Origin: Geoanaerobacter pelophilus
Lineage (GTDB): Bacteria; Desulfobacterota; Desulfuromonadia; Geobacterales; DSM-12255
Length of the DNA: 64,000 nucleotides
Reading direction: 5' to 3'
Assembly (NCBI RefSeq): GCF_018476885.1
Contig: NZ_JAHCVJ010000003.1
Location: 434,001-498,000 of the forward strand
The translations under genes were made by a program, and so were the position numbers. This document shows, in pieces, positions 25,212-34,190 of this stretch (position 1 is the stretch's first letter; each line of letters starts with the position of its first letter). The notes under the pieces are model-generated. The model was not told the origin of the DNA and searched no databases. It saw nothing but the letters and a program-made list of their open reading frames with translations.

Positions 25212-25516
25212 AGCCATCGGGAGCCGTTCTAATGGCATCAGGAGGCTTATTGTGGGCAACCGCTGCAGCTGCAGCGGACGGCAAAGCGCTGTTCGAGCAG
25301 CACTGTTCCGGCTGCCATTACCAGGGGACAAACGCGGTATATCCGAGCAGGCCGTTGTTTCGCCTGTACCGCGAAGCCAACGGGCTAAAGACCCCCAAGG
25401 ACCTGGTGGCCAAGATGCGCCGCGGCGGTCAGGGGATGCCGAGCTTTACGGCAAAACAGCTTTCCGACGCGGATGCGAGGGCCATTGCCGAATACATCAT
25501 CAGGACCTTTGATTGA
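25208..25516 (+). CDS. Small periplasmic c-type cytochrome in the nuo operon
   Basis: A 102-residue monoheme cytochrome c. A signal peptide ends near Ala23; CSGCH at 33-37 binds heme and Met in GGQGMPSFTA is the likely sixth ligand, so it is a class I fold with a fairly high potential expected. It starts inside the stop of nuoE. Cytochromes are not part of complex I, which acts in cytoplasm and membrane, so its role may be separate, for example accepting electrons in the periplasm under the same regulation. Confidence 0.88.
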   Translation: MKPSGAVLMASGGLLWATAAAAADGKALFEQHCSGCHYQGTNAVYPSRPLFRLYREANGLKTPKDLVAKMRRGGQGMPSFTAKQLSDADARAIAEYIIRTFD

Positions 25517-25546
25517 GCCGGATGTCGCGGCAACGAGGGAATAACC

Positions 25547-25885
25547 ATGATCAGGATCAAGCGGGTCTATGAGCAGCCGGAAGCGGCAGACGGCGTCCGT
25601 ATCCTGGTGGACCGGCTCTGGCCGCGGGGAGTGGCCAAGGAAAGCGCGCGATTTGACGAGTGGTGCAAGGAGATCGCACCGAGCAATGAGCTGCGGCAGT
25701 GGTTCGGCCATGACCCGGCCCGGTGGGAAGAATTCCGGATTCGCTACCTCCAGGAGCTGACTGGGCACAAAGAGATACTGACGCGGCTGCAAAATCTTGC
25801 GCAAAAAGAGACCGTGACCCTGCTCTACGCTGCCAGGGACGAGGCACACAATAATGCCGTGGTGTTGAAAGAGCTGATCGAATAA
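25547..25885 (+). CDS. DUF488 family protein
   Basis: A 112-residue cytoplasmic protein of the DUF488 family. IKRVYEQPEAADGVRILVDR, LWPRGVAKE and the C-terminal VTLLYAARDEAHNNAVVLKE are its signatures. Function is unknown; it is frequently found near redox and heme genes. Its last base is the first base of the nuoF start codon (TAATG), so it belongs to the operon. Confidence 0.87.
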   Translation: MIRIKRVYEQPEAADGVRILVDRLWPRGVAKESARFDEWCKEIAPSNELRQWFGHDPARWEEFRIRYLQELTGHKEILTRLQNLAQKETVTLLYAARDEAHNNAVVLKELIE

Positions 25886-27174
25886 TGGAACAGGTGCTTT
25901 TTCGTCATAACCGGCCCGGCCGCTGCATCACTTTCGACGAATACCGGGACGAAGGGGGATTCGAGGCACTCAAGAAGGCGCTGACCGGGATGTCGCCCGC
26001 TGAAGTGCAGCAGACGGTGATCGACTCCGGTCTACGCGGTCGCGGCGGCGCCGGCTTCCCCACCGGCAAGAAATGGTCGTTCGTGCCGCGCGACCTGCCG
26101 GGGCGTTTTCTCATCTGCAACTGCGACGAGATGGAGCCCGGCACCTACAAGGACCGACTGCTGCTGGAGGCCAACCCCTATTCGCTGGTGGAGGGGATGA
26201 TCCTGACCGCCTATAGCCTCGGCGTTAACCATGCCTTTGTCTTCATCCGCCGCGGTTACGAACAGGGAGCAGACAATGTCAGGCGGGCCATTGGCGAGGT
26301 GACTGCTGCCGGCCTGCTCGGCGAAAACATCTGCGGATCCGGCTTCTCGCTGAAACTGGAGGTTCACCAGTCGGCCGGGCGCTATATCTGCGGCGAAGAG
26401 ACCGCGCTGATGAACGCCCTGGAAGGGAAACGGGCCAATCCGCGGGCTAAGCCCCCCTTCCCCGCGATCAAAGGTTTGTGGGGCCGGCCGACTGTGGTCA
26501 ACAACGTGGAGACCCTGGCCAACATCCCGTACATCATCGCCCATGGGCCCGACTGGTTCAAAGGTCTGGCCAAGATTCCCGAGGCTGCCGGCATGAAACT
26601 GTTCTGCGTCAGCGGCCATGTAAAGGACCCGGCCTGCCTGGAGCTGCCGCTCGGCACCACGCTCGGGGAGATAATCGACAGCCACTGCGGCGGCATGCGC
26701 GACGGCAGCAGCTTCAAGGCCTGCCTCCCGGGCGGGGCATCGACACCGTTTCTCACCCCTGACCACTGGAACCTGCCGCTCGATTTCGACAGCGTGGCTC
26801 GGGCCGGGTCGCGGCTCGGCACCGGCGGCATCGTGGTCTTCGACCAATCGACCTGCATGGTGGCGGCAACACTCAACCTGGTCCGGTTCTATGCCCGCGA
26901 GTCGTGCGGCTGGTGCACCCCCTGCCGCGAAGGGCTGCCATACGTGGTCCACTTGCTGGAGACGATCGAGAGCGGCAACGGGAGCGAGGAGCATATCGAG
27001 ATATTGACTGAGCATCTGAAGTATCTCAACTACGCCTTCTGTCCCCTTGCCCCTGGAGCCATGGGGCCGGTGGAGGGGCTGTTGCGGCATTTCGAGGAAG
27101 AGGTCAGGGAGCACATTATCAAAAAACGGTGCCCAATCCAGCAACACAGACCGGGAGGAGTTTATGGGAACTGA
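25885..27174 (+). CDS. nuoF: NADH-quinone oxidoreductase subunit F
   Basis: The 51-kDa NADH- and FMN-binding subunit, 429 residues. GRGGAGFPTGKKW (about 51-63) binds NADH, CNCDEMEPGTYKDR and ICGEETALMNALEG line the FMN site, and ESCGWCTPCREG (about 343-354) plus a later cysteine hold cluster N3. Length matches bacterial NuoF. The last ten codons overlap the ribosome binding site and start of the V4R gene. Confidence 0.94.
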   Translation: MEQVLFRHNRPGRCITFDEYRDEGGFEALKKALTGMSPAEVQQTVIDSGLRGRGGAGFPTGKKWSFVPRDLPGRFLICNCDEMEPGTYKDRLLLEANPYSLVEGMILTAYSLGVNHAFVFIRRGYEQGADNVRRAIGEVTAAGLLGENICGSGFSLKLEVHQSAGRYICGEETALMNALEGKRANPRAKPPFPAIKGLWGRPTVVNNVETLANIPYIIAHGPDWFKGLAKIPEAAGMKLFCVSGHVKDPACLELPLGTTLGEIIDSHCGGMRDGSSFKACLPGGASTPFLTPDHWNLPLDFDSVARAGSRLGTGGIVVFDQSTCMVAATLNLVRFYARESCGWCTPCREGLPYVVHLLETIESGNGSEEHIEILTEHLKYLNYAFCPLAPGAMGPVEGLLRHFEEEVREHIIKKRCPIQQHRPGGVYGN

Positions 27175-27706
27175 CAGCTGCTGCCGTTTCAACTGGAAAC
27201 AGGTCGGCGACATTGCCTTGGGGAGGCCGCATCTCGGCCCGATGATGCACCTTGCCGTGTACCGGCTGATGCAGTACACCCTCAGGGAGGCGATCTGCGC
27301 CAGATACGGTCATGACGAGGCATCAGACCTGCTGCGCAGCGCCGGATTGCGTGCCGGAGAAGAGTTTTGCGCGAACGTGCTGAACAGTGACCAGGATTTC
27401 AACGGGTTTGTTGCCGAACTGCAGGAAAAGCTGCGGGAAATGGGGGTCGGCATTCTGCGCATTGAAAAAGCCGACATGGAAAAGCTGAATTTCACCCTTA
27501 CGGTAGGTGAGGACCTGGACTGCTCCGGTCTGCCGGTAGTCGGACACACGGTCTGCGAATATGACGAAGGATTTATTGCCGGCGTGCTCGGCAGATATAC
27601 TGGAAAGGCCTTTGAGGCCAAAGAGGTTGACTGCTGGGCAACCGGCGAGCGGACCTGCCGCTTTAGCGTAACTCTTGCCACTGCGGATGGTGCTGATGGC
27701 AAATAA
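27164..27706 (+). CDS. V4R (4-vinyl reductase) domain sensor protein
   Basis: A 180-residue cytoplasmic protein made of a single V4R domain, the fold of the XylR sensory region and of small-molecule sensors. Visible are LGRPHLGPMMHLAVYRLMQY at the N-terminus, RAGEEFCANVL, and the C-terminal YTGKAFEAKEVDCWATGERTCRF with the conserved cysteines typical of the family. A GGGAGGAG ribosome binding site inside nuoF sets the ATG at 27164. The next gene, overlapping by 11 bases, encodes a diguanylate cyclase, so it is probably a sensor module acting in trans on c-di-GMP synthesis. Ligand unknown. Confidence 0.85.
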   Translation: MGTDSCCRFNWKQVGDIALGRPHLGPMMHLAVYRLMQYTLREAICARYGHDEASDLLRSAGLRAGEEFCANVLNSDQDFNGFVAELQEKLREMGVGILRIEKADMEKLNFTLTVGEDLDCSGLPVVGHTVCEYDEGFIAGVLGRYTGKAFEAKEVDCWATGERTCRFSVTLATADGADGK

Positions 27707-28607
27707 CGCCGACATCATCAAATGTTGCCGGGAGAAGATCGAAGCGCTGCTCTGCGGAGAAACCCCGGCGTCGGTCGAGATCCCGGACAAGGTATCGCCT
27801 GAAGCAATGGAGCTTTGTCACGCCTGCAACCGGTTAATTAGCGCACAGCAGGAGGCTGCCACCTTTCTCGCCGCCCTGGCCAACGGCAACCTGGAGATCG
27901 ACCCGCCCCCGCGAAATCAGCTCATTTCCCCGTTCAAACAGTTGCATGCCAGCTTGCGCCACCTGGTCTGGCAAACCAGCCAGATAGCAGCCGGCAATCT
28001 CGAACAGCAAGTCGATTTCCTGGGTGAGCTTTCCACTTCGTTCAATAAAATGATCGAAGCGCTGCGGCAGAAACAGTCCATTGAGGATATGCTCCGTTAC
28101 CTGAGCAATCACGACCCGATGACCGGCCTTTACAACCGGCTCTACTTCAACGAAGAGCTGGCCCGGCTGGACCGCAGCCGCCAGATCCCGTCAAGCATCA
28201 TCGTCGCCGACCTGAACGGTTTGAAGCAGGTGAACGATTCCCTGGGCCACGAGTCCGGCGACCTCCTGATTCTTGCCGCTGCTGAGATCATCCGTTCCGG
28301 AATCAGGGCTGACGATGTCGCCGCCCGAATCGGTGGCGACGAGTTTGCCGTTATCCTGCCGTTTACCAGAAACGACGAGGCAGAGCTGGTGTTGAGCAGG
28401 ATCAGGAAAAAGGAAGCGCTCCATCGCGAGACCAGCGACCTGCAGGTATTCATATCCTATGGACTGGCCACTGCAGAACAGCAGGGAGGCATGAACGAAG
28501 CGCTGAAACTCGCCGACAAACGGATGTACGAAGAAAAAACCAACAACAAGAGCGGCATGAGCCACTCCCTGACAAGCAAAAAACAGAAGAGAAAATGGCG
28601 AAACTGA
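27696..28607 (+). CDS. Cytoplasmic GGDEF diguanylate cyclase with HAMP-like linker
   Basis: About 303 residues. The N-terminal third has no membrane helix but has a HAMP-like segment (SQIAAGNLEQQVDFLGELST, then SFNKMIEALRQ). The GGDEF domain starts with LSNHDPMTGLYNR and has an intact RIGGDEFAVIL active-site motif, so c-di-GMP synthesis is expected. The start at 27696 overlaps the V4R gene, and the end overlaps nuoG by 13 bases, which embeds the sensor pair inside the nuo operon. Confidence 0.88.
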   Translation: MANNADIIKCCREKIEALLCGETPASVEIPDKVSPEAMELCHACNRLISAQQEAATFLAALANGNLEIDPPPRNQLISPFKQLHASLRHLVWQTSQIAAGNLEQQVDFLGELSTSFNKMIEALRQKQSIEDMLRYLSNHDPMTGLYNRLYFNEELARLDRSRQIPSSIIVADLNGLKQVNDSLGHESGDLLILAAAEIIRSGIRADDVAARIGGDEFAVILPFTRNDEAELVLSRIRKKEALHRETSDLQVFISYGLATAEQQGGMNEALKLADKRMYEEKTNNKSGMSHSLTSKKQKRKWRN

Positions 28608-30478
28608 CCATCGATCATATTCCGGTCACGGTAACGGACGGCACCAGCATTCTGGAGGCGGCCAAGAGCGTCGGCATCTGGATTCCCCACTTCTGCTACC
28701 ATCCGGCGCTGGGCAAGGCGGGCGCCTGCCGAGTCTGCGCCGTGAAGCTGCTGGACGGGCCGGTCAAGGGGATCCAGATGTCGTGCATGCTCCCGGCCGC
28801 AGACGGCATGGTGGTTTCCACGACCGATGAGGAAGCGGTTGCCATGCGGCGCCAGGTCATCGAGTGGCTGATGATCAACCACCCCCATGACTGCCCGGTA
28901 TGCGACGAAGGAGGGGAATGCCTGCTTCAGGACTACACCATCGCCGGCGGCCACTCCATTAGGCGCTACACCGGTAGTAAACGGACCCACCGGAACCAGG
29001 AGCTCGGGCCGCATATCGAGCACGAGATGAACCGTTGCATCCAGTGCTACCGCTGCGCCCGTTTTTACCAGGAATTTGCCGGAGGGGACGACTTCGGGGT
29101 CATGGGGAGCGCAGCCAGGGTCTATTTCGGCAGGTTCAGCGATGGTCCGCTGGCATCTCCATTTTCCGGCAACCTGGTGGATATCTGCCCGACCGGGGTT
29201 TTTACCGACAAGACCGCCCGCTTTCGCGCCCGCTACTGGGATTACGACATGGCACCGTCGATCTGCCCCCACTGCTCGCTCGGGTGCAACACCATGCCGG
29301 TGGCCCGCTACCGGGAGCTATTGAAGATCGTTTCCAGGAGAAACGACCAGGTCAACGGCTGGTTCATCTGCGACCGGGGCCGGTTCGGCGCTGACGGCGT
29401 CAATGCCCCGAACCGGCCCCGCACCCCGCTGGTGGATGGGCGGCAGGCGTCCTGGGACGAGGCGATCGACGACCTGCTGCTGCGGATCAATGAGGTTCAG
29501 GAACTGCACGGCCCCGACAGTATCGCCCTGCTCGGCTCTCCCCGAATGACCCTGGAGGGAAACCTGCTGCTGGCACAGCTGGCCAGCCTGCTCGGGGCAA
29601 CGCTCTGCTATCACATCGGGTCAACGGAGCAGACACAGGCTGTTGCCGCGACGCAACTGGTATCCGGTGAGCGTGCCGCCTCCATGAACGATGTAGGCCA
29701 GGCCGACTGCATCGTCATTGCCGGCTGCGACCTGCTCGACGCCGGGCCGATGATGGCGCTGGCCGTCCGCCAGGCGTGGCGGCGCGGGGCAAAGGTCTTC
29801 CTAGTCAATGCGCCGACCAGCCGGTTGCCGTTCGAGTACGCCTGTGCCGGGTTGTTTGACGAAATTCCATTCGCTACGGCAAAACAGCCGGTGGTTATCG
29901 GCACTGCCAGCGATTCAGACCGGCTGCAGCCGCTGCTTGAGTCAGCCCAAGGGATCAAGGTTGCCATGCTACTCCCCGGACCAAACAGTTTTGCCACGGC
30001 GTTGCTGGCGCAAGAGCACGGCACGCTGCCGCTGGAAGAGGCTATCGCGGGAGGTAGCATCAAGGGGATCATCAGCTTTGAACCAGAAACCCCTGATCGG
30101 CTGCCAACCGATATCCAACTGCTGGCAGTAGCTGACTGGCGCCCGTCTCCTGCTGTTTCCCGTGCCGGGATCTTCCTCCCCATCACCCCCTGGGTGGAGA
30201 TGGACGGCACCTTCATCAACAACGAGGGTCGAGCGCAGCGGTTCCGGCAGGTGATGCGCCCCGGCCTGCCGATCAAGGGACTTGACCCTGCCGGGCATCC
30301 GCCCCGGCTCCATGGCAATGAAGCACCCGGCAGCCTCCCCCGCCCGACTGCGGAGATCATCGCCGGGATATTTGCACAAATTGCCGGAGAGCCGGCAATC
30401 CAGCCGCTTTCCGGGCGCTGGCAGTTTGCCGCTGATCTCGATCCGGAGGGTGATGGGGTACGGGTGGTGCAGCCATGA
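28595..30478 (+). CDS. nuoG: NADH-quinone oxidoreductase subunit G (short form)
   Basis: The 75-kDa Fe-S subunit, 627 residues, much shorter than the Escherichia protein (about 900). Cluster ligands are visible in HFCYHPALGKAGACRVC (N1b), HPHDCPVCDEGGECLLQ (N4-type His/Cys set), NRCIQCYRCARF (N5) and CPHCSLGCN (start of the molybdopterin-fold domain). The C-terminal domain is degenerate and lacks catalytic function as in other NuoG. The start lies within the cyclase gene, without a separate intergenic space; the stop overlaps nuoH (ATGA). Confidence 0.93.
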   Translation: MAKLTIDHIPVTVTDGTSILEAAKSVGIWIPHFCYHPALGKAGACRVCAVKLLDGPVKGIQMSCMLPAADGMVVSTTDEEAVAMRRQVIEWLMINHPHDCPVCDEGGECLLQDYTIAGGHSIRRYTGSKRTHRNQELGPHIEHEMNRCIQCYRCARFYQEFAGGDDFGVMGSAARVYFGRFSDGPLASPFSGNLVDICPTGVFTDKTARFRARYWDYDMAPSICPHCSLGCNTMPVARYRELLKIVSRRNDQVNGWFICDRGRFGADGVNAPNRPRTPLVDGRQASWDEAIDDLLLRINEVQELHGPDSIALLGSPRMTLEGNLLLAQLASLLGATLCYHIGSTEQTQAVAATQLVSGERAASMNDVGQADCIVIAGCDLLDAGPMMALAVRQAWRRGAKVFLVNAPTSRLPFEYACAGLFDEIPFATAKQPVVIGTASDSDRLQPLLESAQGIKVAMLLPGPNSFATALLAQEHGTLPLEEAIAGGSIKGIISFEPETPDRLPTDIQLLAVADWRPSPAVSRAGIFLPITPWVEMDGTFINNEGRAQRFRQVMRPGLPIKGLDPAGHPPRLHGNEAPGSLPRPTAEIIAGIFAQIAGEPAIQPLSGRWQFAADLDPEGDGVRVVQP

Positions 30479-31467
30479 CCATGCTTACCATCGACATGGC
30501 GATTATCCTGGCCAAGATCGGCCTGGTGCTGTTCGTGATCCTGACGCTGGCCGCCTACCTGGTCTTTGCCGAGCGCAAGCTGCTGGCCTGGATCCAGGAC
30601 CGGAAGGGACCGAACCGGGTCGGGCCGTTCGGCCTGCTGCAACCGCTGGCCGACCTGATCAAGCTGCTCACCAAGGAGGATTTCCGACCGGTCGGGGCCG
30701 ACAAATGGATCTTCTACCTGGCGCCTGCCATGGCCGCCATCCCGGCGATCATGACCCTGGCAATAGTCCCGTTCGGCGCGCCGCTGATTATCCTGGGGCA
30801 TGAGGTGAACCTGCAGATCGTTGACCTGAACATCGGCCTCCTGGTCTTCATGGCGTTGTCCTCGATAGCGGTCTATGGCGTGGCCCTCGGCGGCTGGGCC
30901 TCCAACTCCAAATATGCCCTGCTCGGGAGCATTCGCGGACTGGCCCAGTTGATCTCCTATGAACTCTCCATGGGACTGTCCCTGGTGCCGGTGGTGATGC
31001 TGACCCGTTCCTTCACCCTGTCGGAGATCGTCAATGCCCAGGCCGGCTGCTGGTTCATCGTCTACCAGCCGCTGGCATTCATCATCTTCCTGGTGAGCAT
31101 CCTGGCCGAGTGCAAGCGGATTCCCTTTGATATCCCGGAGGCCGAGGGGGAGCTGGTGGCCGGATTCCATACCGAATACTCGGGGATGCGCTTCGGACTG
31201 TTCTTTGTTGGCGAGTACATCAACATCGTCGTACTGGGTGGCCTGGCGGCAACCTTCTTCCTCGGCGGCTGGCACGGTCCGCTCCTGCCGCCGCTGGTCT
31301 GGTTCTGGGGCAAGGTATTTGCCTTCGCTTTTCTCTTCATCTGGATTCGTGGCACCATGCCCCGGCTCCGCTACGACCAGCTGATGCATTTCGGCTGGAA
31401 GGTCCTGACCCCGCTGGCGCTGCTCAACATTCTGGTCACCGGCTGGTGGCTGGTCTTGAGAATGTGA
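30475..31467 (+). CDS. nuoH: NADH-quinone oxidoreductase subunit H
   Basis: Membrane subunit that forms the quinone-entry chamber, 330 residues, about eight helices. [20 protein letters not shown] (30-50), [10 protein letters not shown]-like [21 protein letters not shown], and [20 protein letters not shown] are diagnostic. Its ATG overlaps the nuoG stop. In usual nuo operons nuoI follows directly, but here a GGDEF gene and a five-gene minus-strand insertion come first. Confidence 0.95.
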   Translation: MTMLTIDMAIILAKIGLVLFVILTLAAYLVFAERKLLAWIQDRKGPNRVGPFGLLQPLADLIKLLTKEDFRPVGADKWIFYLAPAMAAIPAIMTLAIVPFGAPLIILGHEVNLQIVDLNIGLLVFMALSSIAVYGVALGGWASNSKYALLGSIRGLAQLISYELSMGLSLVPVVMLTRSFTLSEIVNAQAGCWFIVYQPLAFIIFLVSILAECKRIPFDIPEAEGELVAGFHTEYSGMRFGLFFVGEYINIVVLGGLAATFFLGGWHGPLLPPLVWFWGKVFAFAFLFIWIRGTMPRLRYDQLMHFGWKVLTPLALLNILVTGWWLVLRM

Positions 31468-31547
31468 CAGAGGGAAAACATGGGAGAAACAAATAGTCGA
31501 GCAAATGGTCAATAATCTACCCTCTTTTGCGAAGGGAACACCCACCC

Positions 31548-32450
31548 ATGAATGAAACCGAACTATACAAGAGTATTGTTGAAGGCATGTACGAGGGGGT
31601 TTATTTCGTTGACCAGAGGCGGAAGATTACCTTCTGGAACAAGGGGGCGGAGCGGATCACCGGTTACAGCGCCCAAGAGGTCATGGGCAGCTCATGTTCC
31701 GACAATATCCTGGTGCATATTGATGAGTGCGGCAAAGAACTCTGTATAAACAGCTGCCCTCTGGTGGCCACCATGCGTGAGAACTGCGGCCACAAGAATG
31801 ACCAGGTGTTTCTGCATCACAAGAACGGGCAACGGATTCCGGTGAGTGTAAGCGTCTCGACTATCAGCGACGCTTTCGGTCAACCAGCAGGCGCGGTAGA
31901 GGTCTTCTGGGAAAACCCCCGGCGCGATGTGGATGAGCAGTTGCTGGCAGAGCTCAAGAAAGCGGCTCTCATTGACCAGTTGACCGGCCTCCCCAACCGC
32001 CGCTATCTCGAGATGGTCCTGAAATCTAGCCTGGGTGAGTTTCACGAGCATCAGATGCATTTCGGCCTGTTGTTTGCCGATGTGGACCATTTCAAGCAAT
32101 TCAACGACACCTACGGTCATGACCTGGGAGACAAGGTACTGCAGCTTGTCTCAAGAACACTCGAAGGAAACATGCGCCCCTATGATATGGCCGGCCGCTG
32201 GGGTGGGGAGGAGTTTCTGATTTTGATCCGTTATGTGGACGAAGAGCAGTTCCGGATGGTGGGAGAAAAGTTGCGGGTATTGGTGGAAAGTTCCTACTTG
32301 CAGCACAACGGCGAGCAGTTGAAGGTGACTATGACCATGGGGGGGAGCAGAATTAGGCCGGACGACACTATAGAGGCTCTTCTGAAGCGCGTTGACAAGC
32401 TGCTTTATTCAGGGAAGCAGACAGGCCGCAACCGGGTGGTTTTTGACTGA
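31548..32450 (+). CDS. PAS-GGDEF diguanylate cyclase
   Basis: About 300 residues and no transmembrane segment. A PAS domain (LYKSIVEGMYEGVYFVDQRR, residues 5-24, then TFWNKGAERITGYSAQEV) includes several cysteines in the region HIDECGKELCINSCPL, which could bind a metal or sense redox state. The GGDEF domain has LTGLPNRRYLEM and an intact GGEEF motif (RWGGEEFLILI). AAGGGAA precedes the ATG at 31548. It is the second c-di-GMP enzyme located in the nuo locus. Confidence 0.9.
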   Translation: MNETELYKSIVEGMYEGVYFVDQRRKITFWNKGAERITGYSAQEVMGSSCSDNILVHIDECGKELCINSCPLVATMRENCGHKNDQVFLHHKNGQRIPVSVSVSTISDAFGQPAGAVEVFWENPRRDVDEQLLAELKKAALIDQLTGLPNRRYLEMVLKSSLGEFHEHQMHFGLLFADVDHFKQFNDTYGHDLGDKVLQLVSRTLEGNMRPYDMAGRWGGEEFLILIRYVDEEQFRMVGEKLRVLVESSYLQHNGEQLKVTMTMGGSRIRPDDTIEALLKRVDKLLYSGKQTGRNRVVFD

Positions 32451-32458
32451 GCTCTGAG

Positions 32459-32537
32459 AGTGGCTGGCGATGATGGTACCCATCCGAAACAGATTCCGTT
32501 GACAATCCAGCATTGATGCATAATTTTGCCAGCCACT
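32459..32537. repeat. Inverted repeat at the end of the cassette cluster
   Basis: AGTGGCTGGC (32459-32468) is perfectly complementary to GCCAGCCACT (32528-32537), which contains the last bases of the signal-peptidase-like gene. It marks the junction between the plus-strand nuo block and the minus-strand insert. Confidence 0.5.
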
Positions 32538-33498
32538 ACTTTTTCCCTTTAATCCTGACGACTTTTCCCACAATCTCATATTTTTTTACTGCGCCTTCAC
32601 CCCAGAATCTACAATCATAGCTTCGGTCTCTGTTGTCTCCTAAAATATAATATTCATCATCTGCTAAGATAAATGGTCCATTGTTATCTCTTGGGTTCAA
32701 TGCATCTGATATAATGTCTTTTTCTTTATGTGCTGCGTATTCGAGTTCTTCATATTTTACATTATTAATATAAACTATCTTGTTAACCATCTTTACAGTG
32801 GAGCCAGGCAATCCAATTATTCTGCCAATAAATGTTTTACTAGGATCATCTCTAAATTTATATGCAACAATGTCTTTTTGTTTTGAATCAATCACGTTTC
32901 TGTTGATAGTAAGTTTATCATTAATTTTAATACTATCTTCCATGTTTGCTGAAGTTAGCAAGAATTCAAATTCAGACTTAACACCATCTTGCTTTTTTGT
33001 ATTATTTTTATGTTTTATCTGTTTTATATTTTTAACTTTTGATAAATTATTTGGTACTTTGGAAGGATCGTCTGTGAACACGACAGCACCATTATCGTCT
33101 ATTCCAGAATATGTGTCATTGTAAGGTGTAGCTGTGTTGTTATTTGATGGAGAATCGGAATTAGAATCTGAAGCCAAGTAGCCAGCACGAGTAATGCCGG
33201 GGATAAATGAAATCCGTGAAAAGGTACGCCCCATCGATTTTGAAATAAAATTAACCATAGGAGGGGTATCAGGGAATGATATCTGCTCACCATTTTGAAC
33301 GTTAGTCTGCGGTGTGCCTAACCAAATTTGACTTGACCCTTCTTGACACCCTATGTAGGTGTATCCTCCAGCATTTGTTGCTTCATTAACGACGCAAGTT
33401 CGAGTGTTTGATTGTGTTTGAGCAACGGATATTCCAGTGATTCCAAACAATATACCAAAGGTCATGAGACAAAACTTTATGACGTCACTAGATTGCAT
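32536..33498 (-). CDS. Exported DUF4124 / signal peptidase I-like pseudoenzyme
   Basis: A 320-residue exported protein (signal peptide about 1-26). Residues 130-150 (YSGIDDNGAVVFTDDPSKVP) look like DUF4124. The C-terminal half is a type I signal peptidase (S26) fold: RIIGLPGSTV (226-235), DDEYYILGDNRDRSYDCRFW (280-299). However the box-B serine position is Asn185 (SANMEDS instead of SGSMEPT) and the catalytic lysine position before RIIGLPG is Gly225. It should therefore lack peptidase activity and may bind signal sequences or another partner. Gene is AT-rich and follows an attC-like site, with CTGGAGG as ribosome binding site. Confidence 0.75.
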   Translation of the reverse strand: MQSSDVIKFCLMTFGILFGITGISVAQTQSNTRTCVVNEATNAGGYTYIGCQEGSSQIWLGTPQTNVQNGEQISFPDTPPMVNFISKSMGRTFSRISFIPGITRAGYLASDSNSDSPSNNNTATPYNDTYSGIDDNGAVVFTDDPSKVPNNLSKVKNIKQIKHKNNTKKQDGVKSEFEFLLTSANMEDSIKINDKLTINRNVIDSKQKDIVAYKFRDDPSKTFIGRIIGLPGSTVKMVNKIVYINNVKYEELEYAAHKEKDIISDALNPRDNNGPFILADDEYYILGDNRDRSYDCRFWGEGAVKKYEIVGKVVRIKGKK

Positions 33499-33537
33499 TC
33501 ATCCTCCAGGTATTAATGTATTGCTCCATGCACTCCC

Positions 33538-33599
33538 ATCCAACGGCATTGCCGCTGAGCGGGTTCACCGCTCCACGGCCTGGTTAGCCTTGCGATTTC
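33538..33599 (-). other. attC-like site containing the end of the DUF6624 gene
   Basis: The minus strand runs from GGCTAAC to GTTGGAT with the inner stem AGCGG-TGAAC-CCGCT. The DUF6624 stop codon (TGA) lies inside the palindrome, as is common in integron cassettes. The 15-base core is identical in the site at 34814-34865. Confidence 0.6.
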
Positions 33600-34122
33600 G
33601 GCGGATAGCATTCTCCCTTTCCTGTATGCGCGCCGTCGCTTCGTCTAAAGTGCCCAATCCAATTTCTCTTCGCAAGTTGTCAACTTCTACAGGATTCTCT
33701 ATCGGCAATGGAAAGGCAGTACCGTTTTCATCGATATGATGCTGCGTTCCATAAATTTGAGGTCTGCCAGACATAGTGAGAACTCTGTCTTGTAGGTAGG
33801 CAAAGTGGCTACCTTCTGCTTCGCCCCTTTTAACAGCCTCTGTGAGTAGTGCCAAGCATGACTCCATAAACACAGTGTCAAGTACCGCATGCTGGACGAC
33901 GAGCCAAGCAGCCTCGGCAGCTTCCTTGCCTACCAGACTAATCCCTGGCCATCCGTGTTGCCCGATGATTTCCTTTATGCGCTTATTATTTCGCTCGTGG
34001 ACTTCCTTAATTTTTGGATGGTATTCGACCGTACCCAATTCGCCAATATTGATCAACTCCTGCAGTGTTTTCTGATCTTCTTTTTGCATTGAGAGCAGCA
34101 CATCACGAAGCTTTTTGTCCAA
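33565..34122 (-). CDS. DUF6624-like protein
   Basis: A 185-residue soluble protein. IKEIIGQHGWPGISLVGKEA (about 49-68) followed by AEAAWLVVQHA is the signature of DUF6624, and GRPQIYGTQHHIDENGTA comes later. Function is unknown; members are common among integron cassettes and accessory islands. It uses a TTG start at 34122 with AGGAAG upstream. The last codons (ending NQAVER) lie inside an attC-like palindrome. Confidence 0.72.
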   Translation of the reverse strand: MDKKLRDVLLSMQKEDQKTLQELINIGELGTVEYHPKIKEVHERNNKRIKEIIGQHGWPGISLVGKEAAEAAWLVVQHAVLDTVFMESCLALLTEAVKRGEAEGSHFAYLQDRVLTMSGRPQIYGTQHHIDENGTAFPLPIENPVEVDNLRREIGLGTLDEATARIQERENAIRRNRKANQAVER

Positions 34123-34190
34123 AGGGGGCTTCCTTTCTTTCAGGCTAGCTCAAGGATTACGGGAAGTTTTTTCACTGTAAATCCATCTAG

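Noticed and set aside
29611-31545. Open frame of 644 codons on the minus strand over nuoG/nuoH
   Set aside because: Antisense to two unambiguous complex I genes, no domain or ribosome binding site.
32459-32537. Rho-independent terminator formed by the 10-bp inverted repeat
   Set aside because: The arms are 59 bases apart and have no T-run.
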